This document shows, one piece after another, positions 1-5,634 of a DNA stretch of 5,645 nucleotides (its first letter is position 1; each line of letters starts with the position of its first letter). Source of the stretch: a bacterium (lineage in GTDB: Bacteria > Armatimonadota > Fimbriimonadia > Fimbriimonadales > GBS-DC). The stretch spans positions 1 through 5,645 of the forward strand of contig JARJMV020000047.1 in assembly GCA_029335935.2 (NCBI GenBank), in the 5' to 3' direction. A model generated the notes under the pieces. That model did not search any database. It worked only from the letters and a program-made list of their open reading frames with translations, and had not been told where the DNA came from. Both the position numbers and the translations under genes were made by a program.

Positions 1-68
1 GGAGTACCTTGTGGGCGGTAGGGATTGGGGCTACGCCTATAGGGGGAACGGTATCGCTCACTGAGGGG

Positions 69-74
69 TATACT
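69..74 (+). promoter_or_regulatory. Possible -10 element (TATACT) for the VKOR-DsbA/hisS/methyltransferase operon
   Basis: TATACT matches the sigma-70 -10 consensus at five of six positions. It would put transcription start near position 81, just before the ribosome binding site, which gives a very short leader. No convincing -35 hexamer lies 16-18 nt upstream (the region around 45-51 is GGAACG-like). The call therefore rests on the -10 alone and is weak. Nothing else in positions 1-95 looks like a regulatory element or a gene. Confidence 0.22.
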
Positions 75-81
75 TTTGCTT

Positions 82-86
82 GGAGG
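82..86 (+). promoter_or_regulatory. Ribosome binding site GGAGG that decides the start of the VKOR-DsbA gene
   Basis: GGAGG is followed by 9 nt and then ATG at 96. This favours ATG 96 over the in-frame TTG at 9. The 29 residues that the earlier start would add show no membrane character or family resemblance, whereas the protein from ATG 96 begins directly with the first membrane helix. Confidence 0.65.
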
Positions 87-95
87 TTCGCCTTT

Positions 96-1241
96 ATGAA
101 CGCGATTGTCCTGAATCGCCTCTTGGTACTGTTTGCGTCGGTTGGTATGGTCATCTCGGCGTTGCTGTGGATTTCGCACTCGGCGGAGTTCGCGTTGCCC
201 TGCACGGGCGGCGGCTGTGATGTGGTGGCGCGCTCGCCGTATTCGCGCATCGCGGGAGTGCCTGTCGCGGCGTTCGGATTCGGCTTTTTCGGGCTGCTGC
301 TTGTGCTTGCTCTCTCGCGCCTGCAGTACCCAGAGCAGTGGCGGCGATACAGCCTTATGCTCACAGGACTCAGCACTTTGGGTGTGCTGGCGTTTGCATA
401 TTTCACCTATGTTCAACTTTTTGTGCTGAACCTATATGCGAAGGGAACGCCTTGCTGGTGGTGTTTAGGCGCGGCGTCGGCGAATTTCCTCGTATGGCTC
501 CTATCGCTCGTAGGATTGCGCGGCGAGCCGTCGTTGACAGGAATGCAAACGCGCGAACTCGTACAGTCCGTTGCGGTCTCGCTCGCCCTGGTGGTGGCGG
601 GCTTAGCCTACGGCGGCTGGCAGTGGAACCGCGCAACTACCGCTCAGGTAATCGATACCGACAACGAGAAACTCACGACGCTCTACTTGGATGGGCAGGG
701 CTGGCGCAAGGGCAACCAAGACGCCCCGCTCGTGATAGTAGAGTTCTCCGACTTCCAGTGCCCAGCCTGTAAGCAGGCGTATGAAGTGCTGGAGAGGCAG
801 ATATTGCCGCAGCTCGGCGACAAAGCAATGTTCGTCTTCCGCCATTATCCGCTGATTCAAATCCATCCGATGGCGTGGATGGCGGCGTCCGCATCCGAAG
901 AGGCAGGCACACAAGGCAAATTCTGGGAGATGTACGCTGCGCTCTTCGAAAGCCAACAAGAACTCACGCCAAAGCGCATCGAGAAGATTGCTCAGCAGTT
1001 GGGATTGGATAGCCAAAAAGTGCGCGCCGCCGTCGACAATCAAGATATCCACTTCAAGCGGGTCTATCGCGACTTCGAGGAGGGCAGCAAGTTGGGTGTG
1101 AACTCCACGCCGACCTTTATCGTCGTGTACGAAGGCGAGATGCACATCGCGCGAGGTATGGCGGCGCTGCTCTCCACGCTCAATATGAACCCGAAAATCC
1201 AACAGTATCTCGGCAAACAAATCAATGTCTCGGTGCAGTAA
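96..1241 (+). CDS. VKOR-DsbA fusion: membrane disulfide-forming oxidoreductase (VKOR domain plus thioredoxin_4/DsbA-like domain)
   Basis: A 381-residue protein that should form disulfide bonds in exported proteins: the DsbA-like domain oxidises substrates and the membrane VKOR domain re-oxidises it, passing electrons to quinone (known for the family). Hydrophobic segments lie at about residues 9-27, 56-74, 86-112, 124-141 and 156-175, the five-helix layout of bacterial VKOR fusions. The four VKOR cysteines are present: the loop pair C36 and C41 (followed by DVVARSPYSR, a family-typical stretch) and the active pair C120-W-W-C123. After a linker, residues 205-370 form the thioredoxin-fold domain, with active site C222-P-A-C225 in FSDFQCPAC and the cis-proline P339 in NSTPTFIV. 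This domain should sit outside the cytoplasmic membrane. The loop cysteines are four residues apart, closer than the seven in human VKOR. The stop codon abuts hisS, so the two are probably co-transcribed. Identification is firm; the physiological substrates are unknown. Confidence 0.93.
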   Translation: MNAIVLNRLLVLFASVGMVISALLWISHSAEFALPCTGGGCDVVARSPYSRIAGVPVAAFGFGFFGLLLVLALSRLQYPEQWRRYSLMLTGLSTLGVLAFAYFTYVQLFVLNLYAKGTPCWWCLGAASANFLVWLLSLVGLRGEPSLTGMQTRELVQSVAVSLALVVAGLAYGGWQWNRATTAQVIDTDNEKLTTLYLDGQGWRKGNQDAPLVIVEFSDFQCPACKQAYEVLERQILPQLGDKAMFVFRHYPLIQIHPMAWMAASASEEAGTQGKFWEMYAALFESQQELTPKRIEKIAQQLGLDSQKVRAAVDNQDIHFKRVYRDFEEGSKLGVNSTPTFIVVYEGEMHIARGMAALLSTLNMNPKIQQYLGKQINVSVQ

Positions 1242-1244
1242 GTG

Positions 1245-2510
1245 ATGGAACTCAAATATCGCGCGTTAGAGGGGATGCATGATGTGTTGCCAGAGCAGAG
1301 CCACCTCTGGCAGTATGTGGAGTCGCGCTGGCGCGAACACTGTCGGCGGTACGGCTATCGCGAGATACGCACGCCGATTTTGGAGACCGCCGAGTTGTTC
1401 GAGCGCAGCGTTGGCGAGACCAGCGACATCGTTTCCAAAGAGATGTATGTGTTCCAGCGCGGCGAGGAGCGATACGCCATGAAACCTGAGGGTACAGCCC
1501 CAGTCGTGCGCGCCTACTTAGAGCATGGGCTGTACGGCGCGGGTGGCGTGCATAAGCTGTATTACATCACGCCTTTCTTCAGGGGCGAGCGTCCCCAGCG
1601 CGGGCGGTATCGGCAGGCGCACCAGTTCGGCGCGGAGATTATCGGCGCGGCGCACCCGCTCGCCGACGCCGAACTGCTGGCGATGGTGATGGATTTCTTC
1701 CTTACGCTGGGGCTGACCCCCGACACGCTGGAGCTGCGCCTGAACACAATCGGCTGCCCCGAATGCCGACCTGCCTATCGCGAGGCGGTGCGCAACTTTG
1801 GACGCGAAAACTATACACAACTCTGTAAAAACTGCCAAGCCCGACTGGAGCGCAATCCGCTGCGCATTCTGGACTGCAAAGAGTGCGCCGATATCACCCA
1901 CTCCGCGCCGCCGATTGACCCCTACCTGTGCGACGCTTGCCGAACGCACTTTGAGAACCTGCAAAACCTGCTGAAGACGCTGGAGGTAACCTATGTGCGG
2001 GATGTGCGACTCGTGCGTGGGCTGGACTACTACACACGCACCACTTTTGAGGTAATTGCGGAGCAAGGGCTGGGCGCGCAGAACGCGCTGTGCGGCGGCG
2101 GACGCTACGACGGCTTAGTGGCGGAGCTAGGCGGTCCCCCGACGCCTGCGCTGGGCGTCGGAATCGGCGTGGAGCGCACTCTGCTCACCTTGCAGGCGAT
2201 GCAGGCGCCCCTGCCAGAACCGCGCCCCATCGACGCCTATGTGGTCGCATTCGGCGAGGCGGCGCGCCCCGTAGCTCTGAAACTCGCGCAGCAGCTCCGC
2301 GCCGCGCAACTTGCCGCCGAGTTGGACTTGGAAGCGCGCAGCCCCAAAGCGCAGATGCGCCTCGCCAACCGCACTGGCGCACGGTACGCCATCCTCATCG
2401 GCGACGCTGAACTGCAGCAACAGACCGCGACCATCAAAGACCTGCAGACCCATGAACAGACCGTCTTGAGCCAAGCTGAGCTGAGCGAATGGATCAAAAA
2501 CCGTCTGTAG
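1245..2510 (+). CDS. hisS: Histidyl-tRNA synthetase (class II)
   Basis: Charges tRNA-His with histidine in the cytosol. The 421-residue length is normal. Class II and HisRS signatures occur in order: N-terminal YRALEGMHDVLP; motif 1 region around P44; the ATP/histidine-binding stretch KPEGTAPVVR (80-89); motif 2 with RGERPQRGRYRQ (113-124); the HisRS-specific loop LVRGLDYYTR (256-265) with its catalytic arginine R258; GGGRYDG (284-290); motif 3 GVGIGVERTL (304-313); and an anticodon-binding domain from about 329. The insertion region carries four CxxC pairs (171/174, 194/197, 211/214, 229/232), which look like metal sites. The preceding gene's TAA at 1239-1241 is followed directly by GTG (1242) and ATG (1245). 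ATG is preferred, but GTG, one codon earlier, cannot be excluded. No clear Shine-Dalgarno is visible, so translation probably depends on coupling to the upstream gene. The 3' end overlaps the methyltransferase gene by 22 nt. Confidence 0.97.
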   Translation: MELKYRALEGMHDVLPEQSHLWQYVESRWREHCRRYGYREIRTPILETAELFERSVGETSDIVSKEMYVFQRGEERYAMKPEGTAPVVRAYLEHGLYGAGGVHKLYYITPFFRGERPQRGRYRQAHQFGAEIIGAAHPLADAELLAMVMDFFLTLGLTPDTLELRLNTIGCPECRPAYREAVRNFGRENYTQLCKNCQARLERNPLRILDCKECADITHSAPPIDPYLCDACRTHFENLQNLLKTLEVTYVRDVRLVRGLDYYTRTTFEVIAEQGLGAQNALCGGGRYDGLVAELGGPPTPALGVGIGVERTLLTLQAMQAPLPEPRPIDAYVVAFGEAARPVALKLAQQLRAAQLAAELDLEARSPKAQMRLANRTGARYAILIGDAELQQQTATIKDLQTHEQTVLSQAELSEWIKNRL

Positions 2511-3262
2511 CGGAGCTGGAGCCGCGCGATGTGGAGTATTTCAGGCGCGGCGCGTGGGAGAACCCGCGCTTCTGGACGCGCCTTGGCGGTCAGCCCGACC
2601 TGCAGGGTAAAAAGGTGCTGGATTTAGGCTGTGGGCACGGCAGCCTCTGCATCGATATGGCGCGGGCAGGCGCAGCGCGCGTGGTGGGCGTCGACCTCAA
2701 CGAACGCCTCATCCATTTCGCCCAGCGCAACCTGCAACTAAACTACCCCGAACTCGCCGACCGCGTCGAATTCCTCTGCATCGATATCGCCCACCTCAAC
2801 GAAGCCGACTTCCACCTGATGACTAGCAAGGACACTTTTGAGCATGTGATGGACTTGGCGACTGTGCTGGCAGAGATGCGACAGCGGCTCCAATCGGGAG
2901 GACGCCTCTACGCGGCTATCGGTCCACTCTGGAACAGCCCATTCGGCGACCACGACGCCATCAAGCGGCTAATGGGCGTCAACCTACCGTGGGCGCACAT
3001 CTTGCTGCCCGACCGCTGGGTGCTAAACGCCACCGCCAAACGGCTCGGACGCCCGCTAACATCCTACCGCGACTTGGGGGTGAACATGCTGGCGTTCCGC
3101 GACTACAAGCGGATTATTTACGAATCTGGTTTCGAGGTGGAATTTTTCCAACCGAACTGCAGCCGCCACCCTGTAGTGCGTCTGTTTAGCCTGCTGCGCC
3201 ATCTGCCTCTCGTGGGCGACTACTTTGTGAACAATCTATACTGCGTGTTGAGGAAACCTTAG
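2489..3262 (+). CDS. Class I SAM-dependent methyltransferase, substrate unknown
   Basis: A 257-residue soluble protein with the Rossmann-type methyltransferase fold. SAM-binding motif I is VLDLGCGHGSL (residues 43-53). The acidic end of strand beta-2 is VVGVDL (65-70, D69). EFLCIDI (94-100) fits motif II, and SKDTFEHV (113-120) resembles motif III/post-motif of the Methyltransf_11/UbiE-like group. RLQSGGRLYAAIG (133-145) is the strand-4/5 region. The C-terminal third (about 150-257, including a RDYKRIIYESGF stretch) is family-specific and gives no substrate clue; lipid, glycan or small-molecule methylation are all possible. The ATG at 2489 lies inside the end of hisS, with only a weak Shine-Dalgarno upstream. 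An alternative GTG at 2531 has a TGGAG 9 nt before it and would drop 14 residues without touching the fold. It is the last gene of the plus-strand group and lies upstream of a hairpin. Confidence 0.85.
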   Translation: MDQKPSVAELEPRDVEYFRRGAWENPRFWTRLGGQPDLQGKKVLDLGCGHGSLCIDMARAGAARVVGVDLNERLIHFAQRNLQLNYPELADRVEFLCIDIAHLNEADFHLMTSKDTFEHVMDLATVLAEMRQRLQSGGRLYAAIGPLWNSPFGDHDAIKRLMGVNLPWAHILLPDRWVLNATAKRLGRPLTSYRDLGVNMLAFRDYKRIIYESGFEVEFFQPNCSRHPVVRLFSLLRHLPLVGDYFVNNLYCVLRKP

Positions 3263-3299
3263 TGCCCTCAGGCGTGCGAACTTTTGCCCGCAGCCTTCC

Positions 3300-3319
3300 C
3301 CCGTGAAGCAGGCGACGGG
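3300..3319. repeat. Weak inverted repeat in the convergent intergenic region
   Basis: CCCGT (3300-3304) and ACGGG (3315-3319) can pair across a 10-nt loop. The 5-bp stem lies 25 nt before the stronger hairpin at 3345-3373. Its sequence, together with the following purine-rich GGGAGAGAG run, has the look of a dispersed intergenic repeat rather than coding DNA, but only one copy is in the window. Confidence 0.25.
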
Positions 3320-3344
3320 AGAGAGTGATGATGCGTCATAAAGC

Positions 3345-3373
3345 CCCCCTTTCCCACGCAGTGGGAAAGGGGG
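3345..3373. terminator. Strong hairpin between convergent operons, probable (bidirectional) terminator
   Basis: A perfect 13-bp inverted repeat: CCCCCTTTCCCAC (3345-3357), loop GCA, GTGGGAAAGGGGG (3361-3373). It lies 82 nt after the methyltransferase stop and 30 nt after the stop of the minus-strand persulfide dioxygenase gene, where a shared terminator is expected. The U-tract is poor on both sides: only TT follows on the plus strand, and a G, a C and then TTT follow on the minus strand. It may therefore act as a transcript-stabilising hairpin, or be a copy of a dispersed palindrome that also stops transcription. Confidence 0.55.
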
Positions 3374-3403
3374 TTGAGAGTAGAGGACAATCGGCGCGGT
3401 GGT

Positions 3404-4819
3404 CTAAGCTGATTCTGTGGGATAGCCACGCTCCTGCCAAGCGAGGATGCCACCTGTCAGGTTGTGCAGATTGTGATAGCCCTTTGCCATCAGCGCGCTA
3501 ATGGCGGTGCTGGAGCGGTCGCCACCGAGGCAGTGGACAATCACCGGGCGGTCGCTTGGGATTTCGGCAGCGCGTTGCAACACGCGCCCCGCGTGGATGT
3601 GGAGCGCGTTCGGGATATGCCCCTCGCGATACTCGGAGAGACCGCGCACATCGAGGATTACCGCCTCACCCGACTTCCAGAGTTCGTGGGCGCGTTCGGC
3701 AGTGATTTGAAGCACAGTCTCCAGCTCGCTCGGCGCGTAGCCCTCCAGCGACGGGATATAACCGATTACATTGTCCAGCCCGACGCGCACCAGTTGACGC
3801 ACAAGCGTCTCGATCTGCGATTCGGGCGCAAGGAGGATGAGCGGCTTGTCATACGGCAACAGCCATCCCGCCCAGGTGGAGAACATCATGCCTGCAGGGA
3901 TGTTGATGGCGCCCTTGATGTGCCCGCCTGCGAAAGCGAACTTATCGCGTGTGTCCACCAAGATGGCGCCCTCGTCCAACGCTTTTTGGAACGCTTCAGG
4001 CGCGAGCAGGGGCGGCTGGGGCAAATTGCCCAAAATGGGCATCCCGTCGCGGTTGAGCCGCTTCATCACGGCGAAATAGGTCGGCGCTTCAGGCTGGTCT
4101 GCTAATAAATCTTGGACGAAGCGGTTCTCATCGTAGTTTGCGATGGCTGGCGCCCACCAGGCGTGGCGGCGTTCGTAGCCGAGCGTGGTGGCAGGGAGCG
4201 CGCCGAGCGCCTTGCCGCACGCCGAGCCTGCGCCATGACCCGGCCAAACCTGCAGATACTCGGGCTGCTCGATGAACCGCACAAGGCTTCGATAGAGGTT
4301 CCGTGCGCCCGGTTCGGCTGTGCCTTGAATGCCCGCCGCCTCCTCCAGCAGGTCGGAGCGTCCCAAATCGCCCACGAACATGAAGTCGCCTGTGATGGCG
4401 ATAATCGGGTCGGGCGTGTCCTTGCCGTCGTAGATGAGGAAGGTAATATGTTCGGGCGTGTGTCCGGGCGTATGGACCGCGCGCACGCGGATGTTGCCGA
4501 TGTACCACTCGTCGCCGTCTTTGAGTAGGCGGTACTTGAACCCTTCCAGCCCGCGATATTTCCAGTTCTCGTCGCCTTCATCGGAGAGGTAGAGGGTTGC
4601 GCCTGTGGCGTGGGCGAGTTCGCGCGCGCCTGACAAGAAATCGGCGTGGATGTGCGTCTCGCCGACCGCCACGATGCGTAATCCCGTCTCTTGCGCCAGT
4701 TTCAGGTAGACATCAACGTCGCGTCGGGGGTCAATCACCATCGCTTCCCCCGCGGCAGGGCATCCGAAAAAGTAGGACGCCTGCGCCAGACCGTCCTCGT
4801 AGACCTGTCGGAATATCAT
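3404..4819 (-). CDS. Persulfide dioxygenase-rhodanese fusion (CstB-like MBL-fold protein with two rhodanese domains)
   Basis: A 471-residue cytosolic protein. Family knowledge: ETHE1-type dioxygenases oxidise low-molecular-weight persulfide to sulfite with a mononuclear iron and O2, and CstB of Staphylococcus adds rhodanese chemistry to make thiosulfate. Residues 1-240 are the MBL domain. Expected iron ligands are H56 (THIHADF), H120 (HTPGHT) and D145 (TGDFMFVGD). The residue after D60 is F61 rather than the histidine of two-metal MBL hydrolases, which fits a one-iron enzyme. WPGHGAGSACG (192-202) follows. Residues 268-365 form a rhodanese fold (LVDTRDKFAFAGGHIKGAINIP) with no catalytic cysteine, the loop reading LLAPES. 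Residues 370-471 are a second rhodanese domain with C430 in the active loop VHCLGGDRSS. There is no signal peptide. ATG 4819 is chosen because GAAGGAGG lies 7 nt upstream; the open frame extends 72 codons further but overlaps the upstream gene and lacks family character. The start overlaps the upstream stop by one base (TGATG), so the pair is translationally coupled. Confidence 0.92.
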   Translation of the reverse strand: MIFRQVYEDGLAQASYFFGCPAAGEAMVIDPRRDVDVYLKLAQETGLRIVAVGETHIHADFLSGARELAHATGATLYLSDEGDENWKYRGLEGFKYRLLKDGDEWYIGNIRVRAVHTPGHTPEHITFLIYDGKDTPDPIIAITGDFMFVGDLGRSDLLEEAAGIQGTAEPGARNLYRSLVRFIEQPEYLQVWPGHGAGSACGKALGALPATTLGYERRHAWWAPAIANYDENRFVQDLLADQPEAPTYFAVMKRLNRDGMPILGNLPQPPLLAPEAFQKALDEGAILVDTRDKFAFAGGHIKGAINIPAGMMFSTWAGWLLPYDKPLILLAPESQIETLVRQLVRVGLDNVIGYIPSLEGYAPSELETVLQITAERAHELWKSGEAVILDVRGLSEYREGHIPNALHIHAGRVLQRAAEIPSDRPVIVHCLGGDRSSTAISALMAKGYHNLHNLTGGILAWQERGYPTESA

Positions 4820-5400
4820 CACTGAGCCTCCTTCGGTTGCGAGATTTGTACGGAAAATGCGCCGCGCAAATCGCCCAGCTGATAGCCAGTCGCTTTGTCG
4901 TTGGGGTAGCGTTCGCGAATGAGGCGGCGCACTTCGGGCTTGATTTGCGTGCCATGACACTCCAAGCAGAGGGGCGTGGCGATTTTGATGGGGCGCATAT
5001 AGCGGTACACACGCTTTCCGCGCTCCGTGCGCCACTCTGCGACCTCGCCAATCTCTTTACCCGCTTTGAGTTCGCGTTCCCAGCGCTGCAGCACTTGGCG
5101 TTCCCAAGCGTCGGGTGCATTGCGCGGATTGCGGTTCTTAGTCGAGACGCGCCGAATCTGTACGCCCTGCTCGCGCCCGATTTGCCGCGTGAGCGATTGC
5201 GCCACCTGAGCGCAGACCTGCACGCCGCGCTCTGCACCACCCTGCTGGTACTCGGTGTTCAGCCGCTCCAGCAGGCGAGTGAACAGCGCGTCCGCAGCGG
5301 CGCGAGCGCGTTGGAGCGGAGCGTCGTGCTGCGCCTGCTGACCAACGCTCATACCCATCAGCAAACCTAACAGTCCTATAAACAACTTGAGCCGTTTCAT
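4819..5400 (-). CDS. Secreted c-type haem protein of the DUF3365 / Tll0287-like family
   Basis: A 193-residue exported protein. Residues 1-20 are a signal peptide (basic MKRLK, a hydrophobic core rich in L, G and I, then SVG before QQAQ). The mature part contains one haem c attachment motif, C145-L-E-C148-H149. It also carries family-typical stretches: GVQVCAQVA (59-67), IRRVSTKNRNPRNAPDAWE (82-100) and YPNDKATGYQLGDLRGAFSV (165-184). In the cyanobacterial relative Tll0287 the haem is bound by His and Cys in a PAS-like fold. C63, the only other cysteine, is the obvious candidate for that axial ligand here (inferred). The job could be electron transfer or redox/sulfur sensing outside the membrane. 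ATG 5400 is chosen because the signal peptide begins there and GAGGAG precedes it; a start 11 codons earlier would fall in repeat DNA. The stop overlaps the next gene's start (TGATG), which ties it to persulfide metabolism. Confidence 0.85.
   Translation of the reverse strand: MKRLKLFIGLLGLLMGMSVGQQAQHDAPLQRARAAADALFTRLLERLNTEYQQGGAERGVQVCAQVAQSLTRQIGREQGVQIRRVSTKNRNPRNAPDAWERQVLQRWERELKAGKEIGEVAEWRTERGKRVYRYMRPIKIATPLCLECHGTQIKPEVRRLIRERYPNDKATGYQLGDLRGAFSVQISQPKEAQ
4827..4834 (-). promoter_or_regulatory. Ribosome binding site GAAGGAGG of the persulfide dioxygenase gene
   Basis: Read on the minus strand, GAAGGAGG is followed by 7 nt and ATG. It lies inside the last codons of the haem-protein gene. 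It fixes the start of the downstream gene at 4819, against a 72-codon longer open frame. Confidence 0.8.
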
Positions 5401-5404
5401 AGAT

Positions 5405-5410
5405 CTCCTC
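5405..5410 (-). promoter_or_regulatory. Ribosome binding site GAGGAG of the haem-protein gene, touching the repeat array
   Basis: On the minus strand GAGGAG is followed by ATCT and ATG. The first GAG is shared with a hexamer, TACGAG (5413-5408), that also flanks another palindrome copy (5578-5573). The repeat array thus ends inside the ribosome binding site. The first palindrome stem ends only 3 nt upstream. Confidence 0.6.
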
Positions 5411-5413
5411 GTA

Positions 5414-5543
5414 GCTTGGACATTCCTGTCCAAGCGTGTTTACACAGCAGCTTGGACATTCTTGTCCAAGCTTGTTTGCACAGTAGCTTGGACATTCTTG
5501 TCCAAGCGTGTTTGCACAGAAGCTTGGACATTCCTGTCCAAGC
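5414..5543. repeat. 36-nt tandem repeat (palindrome plus 14-nt linker), four palindromes and three linkers
   Basis: The first four palindromes start exactly 36 nt apart. The three 14-nt linkers (5436-5449, 5472-5485, 5508-5521) are near-identical: GTGTTTACACAGCA, TTGTTTGCACAGTA and GTGTTTGCACAGAA. The whole 36-nt unit has therefore been duplicated in tandem. The first linker itself contains a small GTGT/ACAC inverted repeat. Conserved linkers exclude a CRISPR array. Confidence 0.9.
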
Positions 5544-5634
5544 AGTTCGTCGGCGGGGACGCCGACGCTACGCTCGTAGCTTGGACATTCTTGTCCAAGC
5601 AGTTCGGCGGCGAGACGCCGACGCTACGCTCGGA
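5544..5634. repeat. Second linker type (34-35 nt) with internal hairpins between palindromes 4, 5 and 6
   Basis: The linkers at 5544-5578 and 5601-5634 are nearly the same sequence and unrelated to the 14-nt linkers. The first contains GTCGGCG (5549-5555) and CGCCGAC (5560-5566) around a 4-nt loop, then GCTAC/GTAGC (5567-5571 and 5576-5580), which runs into palindrome 5. The second contains TCGGCG (5604-5609) and CGCCGA (5616-5621) around a 6-nt loop. Palindrome starts here are 57 and 56 nt apart. The composite unit resembles a dispersed intergenic repeat with several stem-loops. Confidence 0.85.

Noticed and set aside
9..95. Start of the VKOR-DsbA gene at TTG 9
   Set aside because: The extra 29 residues show no family or membrane features, while ATG 96 has a well-placed GGAGG and begins the first membrane helix.
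603..1220. Long open frame on the minus strand opposite the DsbA domain
   Set aside because: It is antisense to a clearly conserved coding region and its translation shows no domain; it is a by-product of G+C-rich codon use. The same holds for the antisense frames across hisS and for the plus-strand frames across 3464-4105 and 4597-5370.
3268..3453. Small minus-strand gene in the convergent intergenic region
   Set aside because: It translates through the terminator hairpin and into the end of the dioxygenase gene, and has no ribosome binding site or conserved motif.
4820..5035. N-terminal extension of the persulfide dioxygenase (72 extra codons)
   Set aside because: It overlaps the haem-protein gene in another frame, has no recognisable domain, and a strong ribosome binding site supports the start at 4819.
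5401..5433. Eleven-codon extension of the haem protein
   Set aside because: These codons translate palindrome repeat DNA and would place non-hydrophobic residues before the signal peptide; GAGGAG before ATG 5400 explains the start.
5436..5449. A -10 promoter element in the 14-nt linkers (TGTAAA/TGTGTA on the minus strand), with TTGGAC of the palindrome as -35
   Set aside because: Spacing and hexamer match are poor, and the linkers are repeats, so any match would recur by copying. No promoter for the minus-strand operon can be supported from the sequence.
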